DNA from: Diphasiastrum complanatum
Lineage: Eukaryota; Streptophyta; Lycopodiopsida; Lycopodiales; Lycopodiaceae
Length of the DNA stretch: 64,000 nt
Direction: 5' to 3'
Assembly (NCBI GenBank): GCA_029204225.1
Contig: CM055102.1
Coordinates: 6,276,820 to 6,340,819 of the forward strand
Under the pieces are notes generated by a model. That model was not told where the DNA came from. It saw only the letters and a list, made by a program, of their open reading frames with translations, and searched no databases. The position numbers and the translations under genes were made by a program. The stretch's first letter is position 1; every line of letters begins with the position of its first letter. Of the stretch, positions 1 to 11,316 are shown one piece after another.

Positions 1-1490
1 GTCAATGATAGGATGCTCTTGGATTCACAACGTTTTGCATAGAAGGGCTCTCCGTAGTGTAATGAATGCCCACTGGGAATGATGTTGGCAGACAGACAAT
101 GCACAGGCAGAAAGAAAAGGTAGATGGCAGGTGGGCACAGGGCCAGCGATGAGGTAGCAATCAGCTGAGGGCAGCGAGCAGTTGATGGGGCAGTGAGGAG
201 CTGCAGTAGTCTGCCAAGAATCCCTCCAGCGAGCACACAAAGGAGTGCATCAGACAGTTCGGAGGGCCAGCAGGTGAGGCAGCAAGCAACTGCAGGTAGG
301 TCGCAGGTGAAGCAATGGAGGCAGAGGCAGGTGAGACAATGAGCACTTAAAGGAGCAGCAAACAGAGGCAGACGGGCAGACAAGCAGAAACAGCCTCCAA
401 TGAGTTGTTTCCAATCTCCACAGGCACAGTGAACTCTCCACAGGTGCAGCGAGGTCTTCACAGATTCAACAAGGGCACTTGGCTGTAGGCAACAGACTTT
501 GAGTTGATTTTTTGTGTCCTCATTGTTTATTGGTATTCGATTCTCTTGATTGCTAATACACTTTCCGAGCACCCAAGGTTATCCAAGCATTCTAAAAATA
601 CAGACATTATGCCAACCGCTTGAACACAAAACCAATCACTGCTTACAAAACAAATCTCCAACACGCATTCAAAAAATTCCACTCAACACTTGCATACACA
701 CACTCAAGCACCTCATGCTAATGTACTCCATTTGAACCGAGCAAGTCATGATCATTGTCCCATCACTCTCCCTCTTGAAACAAGTAATCGAAATCTTTTT
801 GCATATTCAAATCGTTAACTAACCTCACCATTGTTATTGACCAACCATAAAAGGAAACCCTACTCCAAACTCTCAAAACTTTCAACCAATCCACTCAACC
901 ATTTCTATTTATCAACCGACCACAGATCAGTGTCAAACTCAATCTCCATGAATCAAACAAAACATTCCACAATTAACATGGAACAAAGTAACCACTATGA
1001 ACATCAATCAGACATGACATGGGGTAAGTAACCTCAAATCTCTCTCAAACAATCAACATTGAACAAGTATCTCTCAAAATTAAGCATTCTACATCTCAAT
1101 TGACAATACTAACATATGAGACCACAAGACCACAAAGTAAAATTAACTTCTCATATCCCATACAAAGCACTACTATTGAGCAATAAGAAAGTAGGCATAC
1201 CAAATCTCATTCTCAAACTTATAAACCTTCAATTAACAACCCAAATGCATTCCAAGTCACATGACTTCTAACTAACTCTCAACAAATGTAATGAAATTCT
1301 CAATCAACATGGCATTCAACTACATCAATCTTATCAACTCCAACTATCAACATCATCTCATCATCCAAAATTCCAACTATCAAATTATCAAATCACAAAA
1401 GCACTAACTCACAAAAGCACTAACATCCAAATACACGAACATCCAAATACACTAACATCTGAAATACAAGGAGTTGGCTCCTTCTTATAG
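1..1490. other. Gene-free AT-rich stretch
   Basis: No coding frame with recognisable homology was found on either strand. The first 450 bases are purine-rich and internally repetitive, with many short variants of CAGGTGA and GCAGCAAGCA, which looks like a degenerate simple repeat. From about 490 the sequence becomes poor in G on the + strand and rich in short CAA/TCA runs. The short open frames here have no motif or codon pattern that supports a gene. Confidence 0.6.
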
Positions 1491-2295
1491 GAAAATCCAA
1501 TGCATCCCCTTCACAATGCCATCTTGCCATTTTTCATGCCCTTCAAGCCCTCTTTGCCATTTGTCCTCAACCCATTTGATAATACACCTAGTGGCCTCCA
1601 TAAGAGAGTGGCGGAGTGGTGCATTCAAGGCTCTCTTCCAAAACTAGCCAAGATGCCATTTCTGTCAAAGGCTAGGGAGGCCATTCAAGTTTTCTCTTTT
1701 GTACACCCTAGAAGCCCAAATCTCAATGGCTAGTGGGTGTACCTCCCAATTTGTATAGCCTCCAAGGTGTTTTGGCATTTATTATCCAAATTTTGGGGTG
1801 AGGCCCTTTTTTTTCAACCCCTATTTTCAGTAGGTGGCTTTTATTTTTTCTTTGGGTACCTTCGTTTTTGGCCTTTCTTCATTTTTTCAAGGGTCGTGCA
1901 CCTACTGCTCATTTGTCTGGGTTTTTTGGCCTGTTGGGTAACCACTTGGCCCACACATTTCGTTAATTGTCCATAAATTGCCCAAACTTTGCCGTTAGGA
2001 TTTCTGTGACTCCTTGACACTGAATCCATATTTTCCGGTCCCATTTTTACCCGAAACTTTTCTTTCTTGAGTTTTTCTTTTGTGGTTGACTTTTCCGGCA
2101 TTCATGACTAGGCTCCCGCGACAACACGGTTTCCTTGAAAAATACACTGAGTGATCAGATATTAGTAAAAAAATGGACTCACACACACCATGGTGGGATT
2201 TTAGCACGGTTATACGGCTATTTTTTTTACAACTGGCCATTTTGTGAAAAGTCATAAAATATTTACCGACCATTTCTAAGGTCGCAAAATTTGCT

Positions 2296-2458
2296 CTAGC
2301 CTCATTTAGGACGGGCTGGGACCCCATTCTAGGTGGACCGGCACTCTTGTTCGGTCTTTACAAAAATTGACCACAAAATATATTTTTGACGGTTTTTTCG
2401 AAAGTCAGTTTCTTACTTTTAAACTGTGTCTAGCCACTTTAAGGCGGGCTGGGACCCA
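2296..2458. repeat. Pair of related short repeats near the CACTA remnant
   Basis: Two copies of a motif reading CTAGCC, a short T/A-rich stretch, then GGGCTGGGACCC occur at about 2296-2325 and 2430-2458. The spacing is about 134 bases, and each is preceded by AT-rich sequence containing GACC and AAAATAT. They sit 130-290 bases upstream of the CACTA-type coding remnant and could be subterminal repeats of that element. No CACTA terminal inverted repeat was identified, so that link is an inference. Confidence 0.4.
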
Positions 2459-2589
2459 GACCTAAGCAAATTTGTGCCAATTTTTCTCTAATAATCGGAT
2501 TTTACATGTCAATTTTTTCAATTATTGCGAACTTAAACTTCAATATTAGCCCGATTTTTCGTGCGGAAATATCGGCTAACACATTAGAA

Positions 2590-4410
2590 TACCAACTGGT
2601 TTTGCCCATTCTCTACGGTCATCATTCATAGTGGATGAAAAGTTGCAAGGTCTCAAATCTCATGATTGGCTAAAGATGATTCAATTCATCTATCCATTGT
2701 CAATTCATGGGTGCTTGTCAAAAGATATTTGTGAGACCATATACAAACTATCAATCATTGTCAGGTATTTATATATACTTGGTGCATTTTTTTATTTAGT
2801 ATTTATTGACTGGAAATTCAAATAGACATAAAATGGATTGAATATGTTGCAAATGGATGTGTTCAAAAGAAATCTGTGAGCTAGATCTTCGCAAAAGACA
2901 TGAGGATATGGTGGAGATTGTGTGCATGTTTGATGGATATTTTTCGACTTCCATCATGGACTCGCAAGTGCATTTATTGGTGCACTTGGTTGAAGAAGTT
3001 TCTATTGCTAGTCCAGTGCACACTAGGTATAAGTGCATAAATTTTCTTTTGCATGTGTATTTAAACTAAATCAATTGATACATGAAGTCATTAAATAAAA
3101 CACTTATTTTTAACCATTTGTGACTTTTTAGGTGAATGTTCTTTATGAAAAGATACATAGAAGTCTTAAAAGATTTTGTGCGTCAAAAGACAAGGCCTGA
3201 AGGTAGCATGTCAAAGGGATGGTTAGTACATGAATCTCTCTTTTATATTACTGAAATTTTGCACCAACTACATCCATCTACTCTACTATTGTGGCATGAT
3301 GAGGAAGCCGAAGAGGTAACTAGTGAAAAACCTCAAGGGATGGGAAAGGTCCATAGGTTGACACCCTTCCAACGAGAAAAAATTTCTACATTCATGCTTT
3401 ATAATTGTGGAGTTATGGATAAATGGTTAGACCTATATGAAGAAGAGAAAAAAGAGAGAGCCTTGTCTAGAAAGTGCCAATGACAAAATAGAGGTAGACA
3501 CATGGCCACAAGTTCACATGATATTGATCCATTGCCCAAGCAATGCACTATAGAGTGGACGCATGGCACACTACAAAAAGCAACAAAAGAGGGACAAAAA
3601 ATATCAAACACAGAATGGGACTTTGCAAGAGGATGCGAATGAAAGGTGCTTTTGATTTCCACTTTCGTATTGAAAGGATTTATAAAAAGAGACACATACA
3701 TGATTTTGGTGTAATTGCATCTTTTCAACAAGAAAGTCAATGCAGTGCATGAGATCGGAATCCCATCTCAGGAGACATAGAATACGTAGGAACTATACAA
3801 AATATTTATGATGTATCATTTGGTGAAAGTGGACACTATTTTTTATTTGATGTGAAATGGTTCAAGGTAGTTTGTAGAGGGCCAAATGCAATCGTAAAAT
3901 CGGATCCAAGTGGATTTTTTGCGATTGATTCATCAAAAATATTTAGCATGGATCCTTTGACACATTGGTATTGCCTCGTCACCGTGAGCAGGTGCACATG
4001 CTATGCTATCATGTTTTTCATTTTATTGCAAGTGACTTCAATATTTGAGTTTTCAATATGCTCTAAAATAGTAATTTTTGCAGGTGTTTTTTCAACCAGA
4101 TCGAATAAACAAGATATGGTGGTTTGTAGCTCAAGTTGAACCACATTTACAACGAGTATTTGAGGGTGCAAATGTTGAGAATGAAATGGAAAACCTTCAT
4201 TTTAACTATGAGATTTAGCTACCTAGAGATGTAGTAAATCTTCAAACCATACTTGAAGCACTCACTTTCATAGATGTTGATAATAGAAATTCTAATAGTT
4301 AGGTTGATGAAATAATTTTTGAAAGTGAGAGTGATGATGAAAATCATATAAGAGGAGATGAATTGCAAGATGTTGTCACTGATGAAATTGATTCTTGTAT
4401 TTTTGAATAA
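2590..4410 (+). pseudogene. CACTA (En/Spm) transposon protein remnant, DUF4218 + DUF4216
   Basis: This looks like the C-terminal half of a plant CACTA transposon protein. The DUF4218-type region runs from about 2630 (GLKSHDWLKMIQ) through 2857-3026 (MVEIVCMFDGYF, VHLLVHLVEEV) to 3132-3300 (KRYIEVLKDFVR, RPEGSMSKG). A DUF4216-like region follows at 3770-3990 (VGTIQNIYDVSFG, YFLFDVKWFKVV) and continues after an apparent intron at 4085-4220 (DRINKIWWFVAQVEPH). Intron boundaries are visible: GT at 3027 and AG ending at 3131, and GTGAGC near 3985 with GCAG ending near 4084. The frame is broken: the conserved Trp after the second junction is TGA at 3133, TGA follows at 3481, and TAG appears near 4216. 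A short acidic tail ends near 4410. The upstream Transposase_21 part is absent on this strand. The element is inactive; homology is recognised by motif memory, not by a search. Confidence 0.75.
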
Positions 4411-4559
4411 AATTGATTATTGGATTTCTGAATGAAATTGATTCTTGCAATGCTTTCAATTGATAGTTATTTAGCCAAAATAGAATCTCATTTTTGGTCA
4501 AGTAAGTGAAAAGAATAGACATACTTTGACTTCAATCCCATTTTTTTGGAGATAATGTC

Positions 4560-4800
4560 GGTGAAGATAGATGTAAGGTTTCATGTTCCAAGAAAATTCT
4601 CATTTTTTAACAAATGTTGCAAAGGCAGTAAATCACCAAAAAAATGTGAGTTAATGAAATCACCATCACAAACTATGACAAAATCAAATGTTTCATAGTA
4701 GTCAATCCCCTTGAATTGAGCATATCCCTTGGCAACTAGTCTTATTTTATAACTGTCCACACTACCATCTTGATTAAGGTGGATCAGACCCATTTGCAAA
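4560..4800 (-). pseudogene. Copia reverse transcriptase fragment
   Basis: A - strand frame carries the Copia RT signature LNQDGSVDSYKIRLVAKG followed by YAQFKGIDYYETF. This matches the QDGSINKYKARLVAKGYAQ block of the complete element at 7438-11316. Only about 70 codons remain. The frame decays after the ETF motif, and neither the YVDD box nor RNase H follows. The fragment lies between two CACTA pieces and close to an LTR-like start at 5047 in the same orientation, so it may belong to a heavily deleted element. Confidence 0.7.
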
Positions 4801-5034
4801 TAGTAACATTTTGTATCTTTGATGGAGGATCAATAATTTTACAAGTATCTCAAACAATGCATCATATACTCACTTTCCATTGCATCAATTCACTCTTTTG
4901 TTGTTAAAGTTTCATTCACACTTGAAGGAACATCATCAAACTTAAGGTAGTAATAAGGACAATAAAAATTAAACAATCATCAACTTGTAATTGCTTCTCT
5001 CTTCCTTGTATTTGACGTCTGATGGTTGCATTTG

Positions 5035-5510
5035 GTTCTGATATCATGTTAAAATCAGAGGTTATGAACCTCATTTGGATCCTAAAACATTGAAAAGGCA
5101 TCAAAGGTTTCACTTATATCTACTAGATAGAAAACTAACACACAATTCAACCTATTTTGCATCTAATTGGCAAGAGCTTTTGAACACCACAATAAAACTA
5201 AAAATAATTGATCTTCACATCCTGTCACACACGTGAAAAATATAGTACTTTGTTTAGATTCAGATCTAATATTTAGACACAAAAAACATTACATTCATCA
5301 TTCATCAATTTCTCATGAAAGAGCAAACTTGCCAAAATCACCATCTCTTGATAATCTCTCAAAGTATGTACAAAATGAGCTCTCAATCCATATCAAATAA
5401 TCTCAGATATGAGATTAGGGTAGAGTGCCATTAGGGTAGACCCTAAACCCATGGCTATCAAAGCCTTAGATCATGCATAATTACCCTCTTGGTAGCTTGA
5501 GTCAACTGTC
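5035..5510 (-). repeat. Probable LTR remnant with adjacent primer-binding-like site
   Basis: On the - strand, 5046-5035 reads TGATATCAGAAC, close to the initiator-Met tRNA primer site TGGTATCAGAGC that marks other elements in this window. Directly beside it, at 5047 on the + strand, a TGTTAAAATCAGAGG sequence starts that would be the LTR edge. The segment contains a CACACGTG motif like that in the other LTRs here. The far edge is not defined; 5510 is a guess. No second LTR was found. Confidence 0.35.
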
Positions 5511-6160
5511 TTACAAAAGTTGGTGGCCGACCTCATCAAAAATCCCAATCATCTAGGAACATCATGATATAATTCAATTTAGAAAAATATTTATTTAACT
5601 AATTCCATTTCTTTATCAACATGCAAAAAATAATAATCTCATTATGATATAATTCACTTTCGAAAAAAAATATATAACCTCATCATAATATAATTACCAG
5701 AATTTTCAAAATTCAATTTGGCTTGGATAATCCATGCACATAAATTTTTTGGCGCCGTATTAGAAAAACACCAGTGGACTGGCCGGAGGCGTGTTTAAAA
5801 ACTTTTTGGCATGGATAATCCATGCGTGGATGTTCCACGCGAACAGAATTTCAGAAAAATGACTAAGTGTCGGGTGTCACGTGGATACTCTGCGTGGATA
5901 AACACAGAGTTTTCTAGTTGTGAAGCTGCATGCGCAAAAACAATCTAGTCATTGAGATACATATATGTGCAATGAGATCATGAAACAAGACATACTATAA
6001 AATGTAATGTTCATGGGGTGGAGGCAACGTATCAACAATTCTCCCCAATATGGAAGTTCATGAAATATTGATAACATCTTCATGCCAGGAGGGAGTCGTC
6101 CTAGATCTTGATGGGATCTCCAAATTTGAAGCCAATCACTTGCCTACAATATTAAGAAAC
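5511..6160. other. No gene recognised
   Basis: This stretch is AT-rich and non-coding. Two copies of a short phrase, GGATAATCCATGC, occur near 5727 and 5814, flanking a locally GC-richer patch at about 5750-5860. No domain, RNA gene or LTR edge could be assigned. Confidence 0.5.
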
Positions 6161-6164
6161 AAGC

Positions 6165-6420
6165 GCTCATATTTAATTGAGATTATCGCTAGAACAGATA
6201 TAGAGAGAGTAACTGTTAAAATAATAAATGACATTAATTGGCCCAAATATGTATTGTACCTTCATGGTGTGGGAACTTTGACCAACAAGCCTATCACGCA
6301 GAGGGTGATCGGGTGGAAGGTATCGAGTGTGGCCCTCATAAACCATCTTTTGTAGATTTTGTGAGTGATGTGTTTGCAAATACTCACCACAAATAGGACA
6401 CGCATTCTAGCCACTCATTG
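6165..6420 (-). pseudogene. CACTA transposase (Transposase_21/TNP2-like) fragment
   Basis: The - strand reads ACPICGEYLQTHHSQN, then KMVYEGHTRYLPPDHPLR. This matches the zinc-finger-like CPxC and GHRRFLPxxHPxR block that precedes the catalytic core of plant CACTA TNP2-like transposases. A TAG stop lies five codons before the CPIC motif, and the frame loses similarity after about 70 codons. It is on the strand opposite the DUF4218/DUF4216 remnant at 2590-4410, so the two are not one colinear gene. A 101-codon + strand frame over the same DNA is a shadow. Confidence 0.6.
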
Positions 6421-6712
6421 AGAGCCCTACATTGAAACAAAACAACCGACTTAATTGTGAGTGTAATGTTTGAGTCAAAAAAAAAATTGTGAATACACAT
6501 GAGATCTAATAACATGAACCAATAGCACAATATCTCACTGGAACATTCCCATATCCAAGAAAGTCGTGCATCGTCATCTCCTTTTGTAGAAAATCAGAGA
6601 AAATCAATACTTGCAATGGAAGTGGTGTGAGCAGGAGTGGATCGAAAATGAGGCAGTTACCAATAAAGATCGAGTCTAAGATTAATCAGAAATTACAATG
6701 CACAATAAAAAC

Positions 6713-7367
6713 TGTGAAAAATACAGATCCTAAGTGGATCTAAACTCCAAGATCATTGGCTTGAATGCTTGCACTCCAAACTACATAAGCTAGGAATTGG
6801 CAACACATTCTATGCTACCTAGAATGCAAAGAACTTGATCAAAAAGCATTTATCACAAATGGAAACTTCCATAAACATCAAGTGCGGCCCAAAATAGCAT
6901 TATACAGTCCATAATACATCAGCCTACCACTTTTGGAAAGCACCTAAGATCATACACAATAGCTTGAAGACAATACACACAACAATGCTCTCAATGGAGG
7001 AAGAAACAATGACAATGATCTATTGATCTCAATGAAGCATACAAAAGGTTTCTCCAACCTGTTCTCCACGACTTCCCTACTATTTATGGATGAGGAAGAT
7101 GACTCTCTCTCCTCTCTCTAGAAGGTACTTGACCCTAGATATTCCCTATATAGGAAAAATAGCTAAAAATGGCTTATATGACCAAAATACATCAAAATGG
7201 TCTCATTTTGAAGGGTATGAAGTTTGACACTTCATCATACTGAAAAAATACAGTAAATAAAAACATTGTGGCCTGGTTCACACGTGTGAAACTCCAGAAC
7301 CAAAACTATTTACAATTTTAGCCAATTTAGGCCTCAAACTAGCTAGGAAATGTTGACAATTTTCACA
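6713..7367 (-). repeat. 3' LTR of the complete Copia element
   Basis: 655 bases, beginning TGTGAAAAATAC on the + strand and ending AATTTTCACA. It contains the CACACGTGTG palindrome near 7280 and a TATATAGG stretch near 7150, which on the element strand (CCTATATA) could serve as a TATA-like promoter; this is an inference. It differs from the other copy near 6820 (CTACCTAG versus CTACATAG), at two bases near 6860 and at one near 6935. Confidence 0.95.
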
Positions 7368-7377
7368 CTCCCTCTTC
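7368..7377 (-). other. Polypurine tract
   Basis: The - strand reads GAAGAGGGAG immediately before the TGTGAAAA start of the 3' LTR. This is the expected plus-strand primer. The related element at 41.1 kb has the same tract beside its LTR. Confidence 0.9.
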
Positions 7378-7437
7378 AACATTGGATGCTAGTTTCAACA
7401 TAGTCTTTGAGCACATTCCAAGATTAGATCTATGCAT

Positions 7438-10400
7438 TTAATATAGGTCCTTTCCCAATGGTTTGGTGAAGATATCAGCCATACACTCCTTTGAAGAGAC
7501 ATGTTGAAGCTCCACCTCTTTGGCAATGACTTGATCTCTCACAAAATGGTGAGCAATCTCAATGTGCTTGCTCCTTGCATGAAAAACAGGATTGCTTGCC
7601 AAGCTTTGGGCTGAAAGGTTATCACAAAGTATGATTGGAGTCTTCTCTGGTTCCAGCAAGTGAAGATCCAATAACATCCTCTTGATCCAAAGAATCTCCT
7701 TGGTGCATGTTGTTAATGCCTTGTACTCGGCTTCGGTGGAAGATAGAGAGATAGTTGGTTGCTTCTTTGATAGCCATGAGACCACTCCATCTCCAAGATA
7801 GATTGCAAAGGCACTTGTTGACTTCCTATCCATTTGATCACCTGCAAAATCTGAATCTGAAAATCCACAAAGGTTAGGTGTAGTACCTCCATACAAGATG
7901 CCAAAATCTCTAGATCCCGAGATGTATCTAAGTACTCTCTTTCCTAGCTTCCAATGAGCCTCACTAGGATCTTGCATAAATTGACTTAGTTTACCAACCA
8001 CAAAGCTTAGATCAGGTCTTGTGATGGTTAACCATATAAGAGATCCTATTAGCTTTCTATAGAGAGTAATGTCCTTGAAGGATCTTTCATTACTTCTTGT
8101 AGTTAGCTTTACATTTGATTCCATAGGAGTAGAAACAACTTTACAATCTTCCATATGAAACCTTTTTAGAATAGAGTTAACATACTTTTCTTGACATATG
8201 AATGTAGATTTAGAAGTTCTAATAATCTCTATTCCTAAGATATAATGAAGTTTACCAAGATCTTGAATTTCAAACTCTCTTTTGAGTGCCATCTTGATTT
8301 CATCTATATCTAGATTGTTACCACCACTTAAGATAATGTCATCAACATAGATCAAAAGTAAAGTGATATCATTTTCATTCAATCTAAAGTAGAGAGAATG
8401 ATCATACTCCCTCATAACAAAGTTTTGAGAAAGTAAGAAGGAATTGAGCTTAGCATACCAACTCCTTGGTGCTTGCTTTAGCCCATACAAACTCTTTTGG
8501 AGATAGCACACATGATTAGGCTCATCATGTGAAACATAGCCCTCGGGTTGCTCCATGTAAATATCTTCTTCAAGATCACCATTCAAGAAGGCATTAGTAA
8601 CATCCATTTGCCACATATCCCAATCATAAAGAGTTGCAAGAGAGATTAGGATTCGAATAGTTACCATCTTTGCCACGGGTGCAAAGGTCTCATCATAGTC
8701 AATACCATATTCTTGAGCATACCCCTTTGCCACCAACCTTGCCTTGTACTTGTTGATTGATCCATCTTGATTTGTCTTGATCTTGAAGATCCACTTACAA
8801 CCAATTGCCTTCTTGTCCTTTGGAAGCTTTACCAACCTCCATGTGTTGCTTTTGATGAGTGCTTGATGCTCATGATCCATGGCTTGGATCCATTCCTTCT
8901 TTTGAATTGCTTCACCTACACAAGTTGGTTCATCAAAAGAGGTAAGAAAAGCAAAGTTAGAGTTGTCCACCACTTGCTTTCCTTTTTCATCATAGGTTAG
9001 CCTTGATGGCTTAGCCCTTTGCCTTTGAGTCTTCCTTGAAGTTTGCTTTGGAGTGGCATCTCCATCTTCATCCAAGACATCTTGCACATCATGATGATTA
9101 GTAGGCACATCAACATCAACATCAACAACATTGGAAACATTCTCTTCATGAAAGATGACATCCCTACTTATGACAACTTTCTTTGTAGAAGGAATGTACA
9201 CTTTGTAAGCCTTGCTTACTTCACTATAGCCAACAAACACACCCTTCTTTGATGAAGGATCTTCTTTAGTTCTATCATCAAGTGTGATATTGACAAAACA
9301 TGTACATCCAAAGATCCTACAATGCTTGACACTCGGCCTTCTACCATAAAGAACCTCATGAGGAGTTTTACCATCCAAGGAAGCACTTGTCCATCTATTA
9401 CATAGATAGTTAGCACATGCTAAAGCTTCCCCCCAAAAAGACTTAGCAAGATTAGCATGTAGTCTCATTGCCTTGGCACATTCACAAAGGGTTCTATTCT
9501 TCCTCTCGGCCACTCCATTCTGTTGTGGAGTCCTAGGACTAGACATCTCCCTCTTAATCCCATGTGCTATACAAAAGTCTTTGAACCTATTTGAGGTGTA
9601 TTCCCCTCCATTATCAGATCTTAAGCATTTGATCTTTGTATTGAATTGGTTTTCCATTTCATTCTTGAACTTGACAAATGCAGCAAACACTTCATCCTTA
9701 CTTTTAAGAAGATAGATCCAAGTATACCTACTAAAGTCATCAATGAAAGTTGCATACATCTTTGCCCCACCATTGCTAGTTGTACTAGAAGAATGAATAT
9801 CAGAATGCACAAGTTGAAAAGCTTCTTTAGATCTAGAAGTAGATCTAGAATAAGCAAGTCTATGAGATTTGGACAAGGCACAATGTTCACAAACACTATT
9901 GTTTGCAACAAGACTTTTAGGGAGACCAAGAACAAGCTCTTTCTTTGCCATTACCTCCAAAGATTTGAAGTTGGGATGGCCCAACCTCTTGTGCCAAACT
10001 TCTTGGTTTGTCAATTGCTCCCTAGCCATACATCCTTCATGATTAGAGATCACACATGCATCAAGCTTGAAAAGTTTACCATGCCTCCTACCTTGAGCAA
10101 TCAAGGATCCACATTTACTTATCAAACATGCATCTCCAATGAACTCCACATCAAGTCCTTTGTCAATCATTTGACTTACACTAAGCAAATTCTTAGTGAT
10201 TGAAGGAATGTACAAAACATTTTCAAGATTTGCTTTCCTATTTGTTGAAAGGGAAATAGGAATAGTGCCTATGCCTTTGATGTCACATTGACCATCATTT
10301 GCAGTGTAGATGATGTTACCTTCTCCCTCATAAGACAATAAGGATGTAAAGTATTCCTTATGTCTTGTCATGTGAGATGAGGCTCCACTATCAATCCACC

Positions 10401-11316
10401 AAGGATCATTATCATCTATGTTGGCTAACAAACTTGAAGTCATAACAAGTGATTCACATGTGTTATGTTCTTCCTCATCTATTGTAAGATTTCCTTGCCT
10501 CTCTCCTTGCTCTCTTTTCTTCTTATAACATTCATTTGCAAAATGACCTTTTATCCCACAATAAAAGCACTTGAACTTTGACTTATTGTTCTTAGTAGAA
10601 GAGGAAGAGGAAGAGTGATCATCATGATCAAAGTTATCACCTTTGGACCATTTCCCTTTGCCTTTACCTTTGCCCTTGAATTTGCCTTTTGTGAAGAAAG
10701 CCTCTTCACCTCCACCTTGCAAGGATGCACCATCAAGCTTTGATTGCAACCTATGTTCTTCAGCCAATAAGATTTCTTGCAAGTCAACCACACTTGGCAA
10801 GACTCTTTGAATGGCAAAACTTTGCACAAGGTTAGCATGTTCATTTAGCAAACCATTCAACATAACTTGGACTATCTCACCATCTTTTATGTTCTCATCA
10901 ATGCATGCTAAATCATCACTTAGGGACTTAACTCTCAAGATAAATGCATGAGCACTTTCACCCTCTCTTTGCCTACTAGAAAATATTTGTCTCCTTAGGG
11001 TCAATACCCTAGATGTGGACTTTGATTCAAAGAGCTTCTTTAAGGCATTCCATGCCTCACTTGCACTTTGACACTTTCCAACTTCCTTGAGAAGTTCATT
11101 TGTAACATTCATTTTAATGATATGAAGAGCCCTTTTGGCCTTCTTATCAAACCTTTGTTGCTCTTGAAGTGTGAGAGGTCTCTCTTCAATTTCTGCAACT
11201 ATGTCCATGAGTTCATTCAACTCAAGTAAGGACTCCATCCTCACTTTCCAAGTAGAGTAGTTTGATGAACTCAACCTTTCACTAGACTCTAGCATGATCC
11301 CACCATTGGAAGCCAT
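7438..11316 (-). CDS. Copia gag-pol polyprotein, intact (1292 aa)
   Basis: A single ATG-started frame encodes the whole replication machinery. Residues 1-200 are a UBN2/DUF4219-type gag. A CCHC zinc knuckle (CFYCGIKGHFANEC) is at about 250-263. The aspartic protease motif WWIDSGASSHM is near 307. The GAG_pre-integrase region with HKRLGHPN and CEHC, the integrase zinc site, spans 443-479. The integrase core has its D at about 506 (VHSDIH), D at 568 (RSDNGGEY) and E at 604 (VAERKNRT). The RT spans about 808-1050 with the YVDD box at 990-993. RNase H follows, with DFAGD, SSTEAEY, CDN and the terminal [18 protein letters not shown]. No frameshift, stop or missing catalytic residue was seen. The C-terminus stops a few codons after GKDLY, slightly earlier than the relative at 41.2 kb. 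Gag and pol share one frame, as usual in plant Copia. The sublineage was not assigned. Confidence 0.96.
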   Translation of the reverse strand: MASNGGIMLESSERLSSSNYSTWKVRMESLLELNELMDIVAEIEERPLTLQEQQRFDKKAKRALHIIKMNVTNELLKEVGKCQSASEAWNALKKLFESKSTSRVLTLRRQIFSSRQREGESAHAFILRVKSLSDDLACIDENIKDGEIVQVMLNGLLNEHANLVQSFAIQRVLPSVVDLQEILLAEEHRLQSKLDGASLQGGGEEAFFTKGKFKGKGKGKGKWSKGDNFDHDDHSSSSSSTKNNKSKFKCFYCGIKGHFANECYKKKREQGERQGNLTIDEEEHNTCESLVMTSSLLANIDDNDPWWIDSGASSHMTRHKEYFTSLLSYEGEGNIIYTANDGQCDIKGIGTIPISLSTNRKANLENVLYIPSITKNLLSVSQMIDKGLDVEFIGDACLISKCGSLIAQGRRHGKLFKLDACVISNHEGCMAREQLTNQEVWHKRLGHPNFKSLEVMAKKELVLGLPKSLVANNSVCEHCALSKSHRLAYSRSTSRSKEAFQLVHSDIHSSSTTSNGGAKMYATFIDDFSRYTWIYLLKSKDEVFAAFVKFKNEMENQFNTKIKCLRSDNGGEYTSNRFKDFCIAHGIKREMSSPRTPQQNGVAERKNRTLCECAKAMRLHANLAKSFWGEALACANYLCNRWTSASLDGKTPHEVLYGRRPSVKHCRIFGCTCFVNITLDDRTKEDPSSKKGVFVGYSEVSKAYKVYIPSTKKVVISRDVIFHEENVSNVVDVDVDVPTNHHDVQDVLDEDGDATPKQTSRKTQRQRAKPSRLTYDEKGKQVVDNSNFAFLTSFDEPTCVGEAIQKKEWIQAMDHEHQALIKSNTWRLVKLPKDKKAIGCKWIFKIKTNQDGSINKYKARLVAKGYAQEYGIDYDETFAPVAKMVTIRILISLATLYDWDMWQMDVTNAFLNGDLEEDIYMEQPEGYVSHDEPNHVCYLQKSLYGLKQAPRSWYAKLNSFLLSQNFVMREYDHSLYFRLNENDITLLLIYVDDIILSGGNNLDIDEIKMALKREFEIQDLGKLHYILGIEIIRTSKSTFICQEKYVNSILKRFHMEDCKVVSTPMESNVKLTTRSNERSFKDITLYRKLIGSLIWLTITRPDLSFVVGKLSQFMQDPSEAHWKLGKRVLRYISGSRDFGILYGGTTPNLCGFSDSDFAGDQMDRKSTSAFAIYLGDGVVSWLSKKQPTISLSSTEAEYKALTTCTKEILWIKRMLLDLHLLEPEKTPIILCDNLSAQSLASNPVFHARSKHIEIAHHFVRDQVIAKEVELQHVSSKECMADIFTKPLGKDLY

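Noticed and set aside
1995-2327. 110-codon - strand frame
   Set aside because: Low-complexity Lys-rich translation of a T-rich stretch; it overlaps the short repeat pair and has no recognisable domain.
6050-6355. 101-codon + strand frame
   Set aside because: It overlaps the - strand CPIC...GHTRYLPPDHP transposase fragment, which has real motif content; the + strand frame has none.
9646-10203. 185-codon + strand frame
   Set aside because: It is antisense to the integrase and GAG_pre-integrase part of the intact polyprotein and has no motif of its own.
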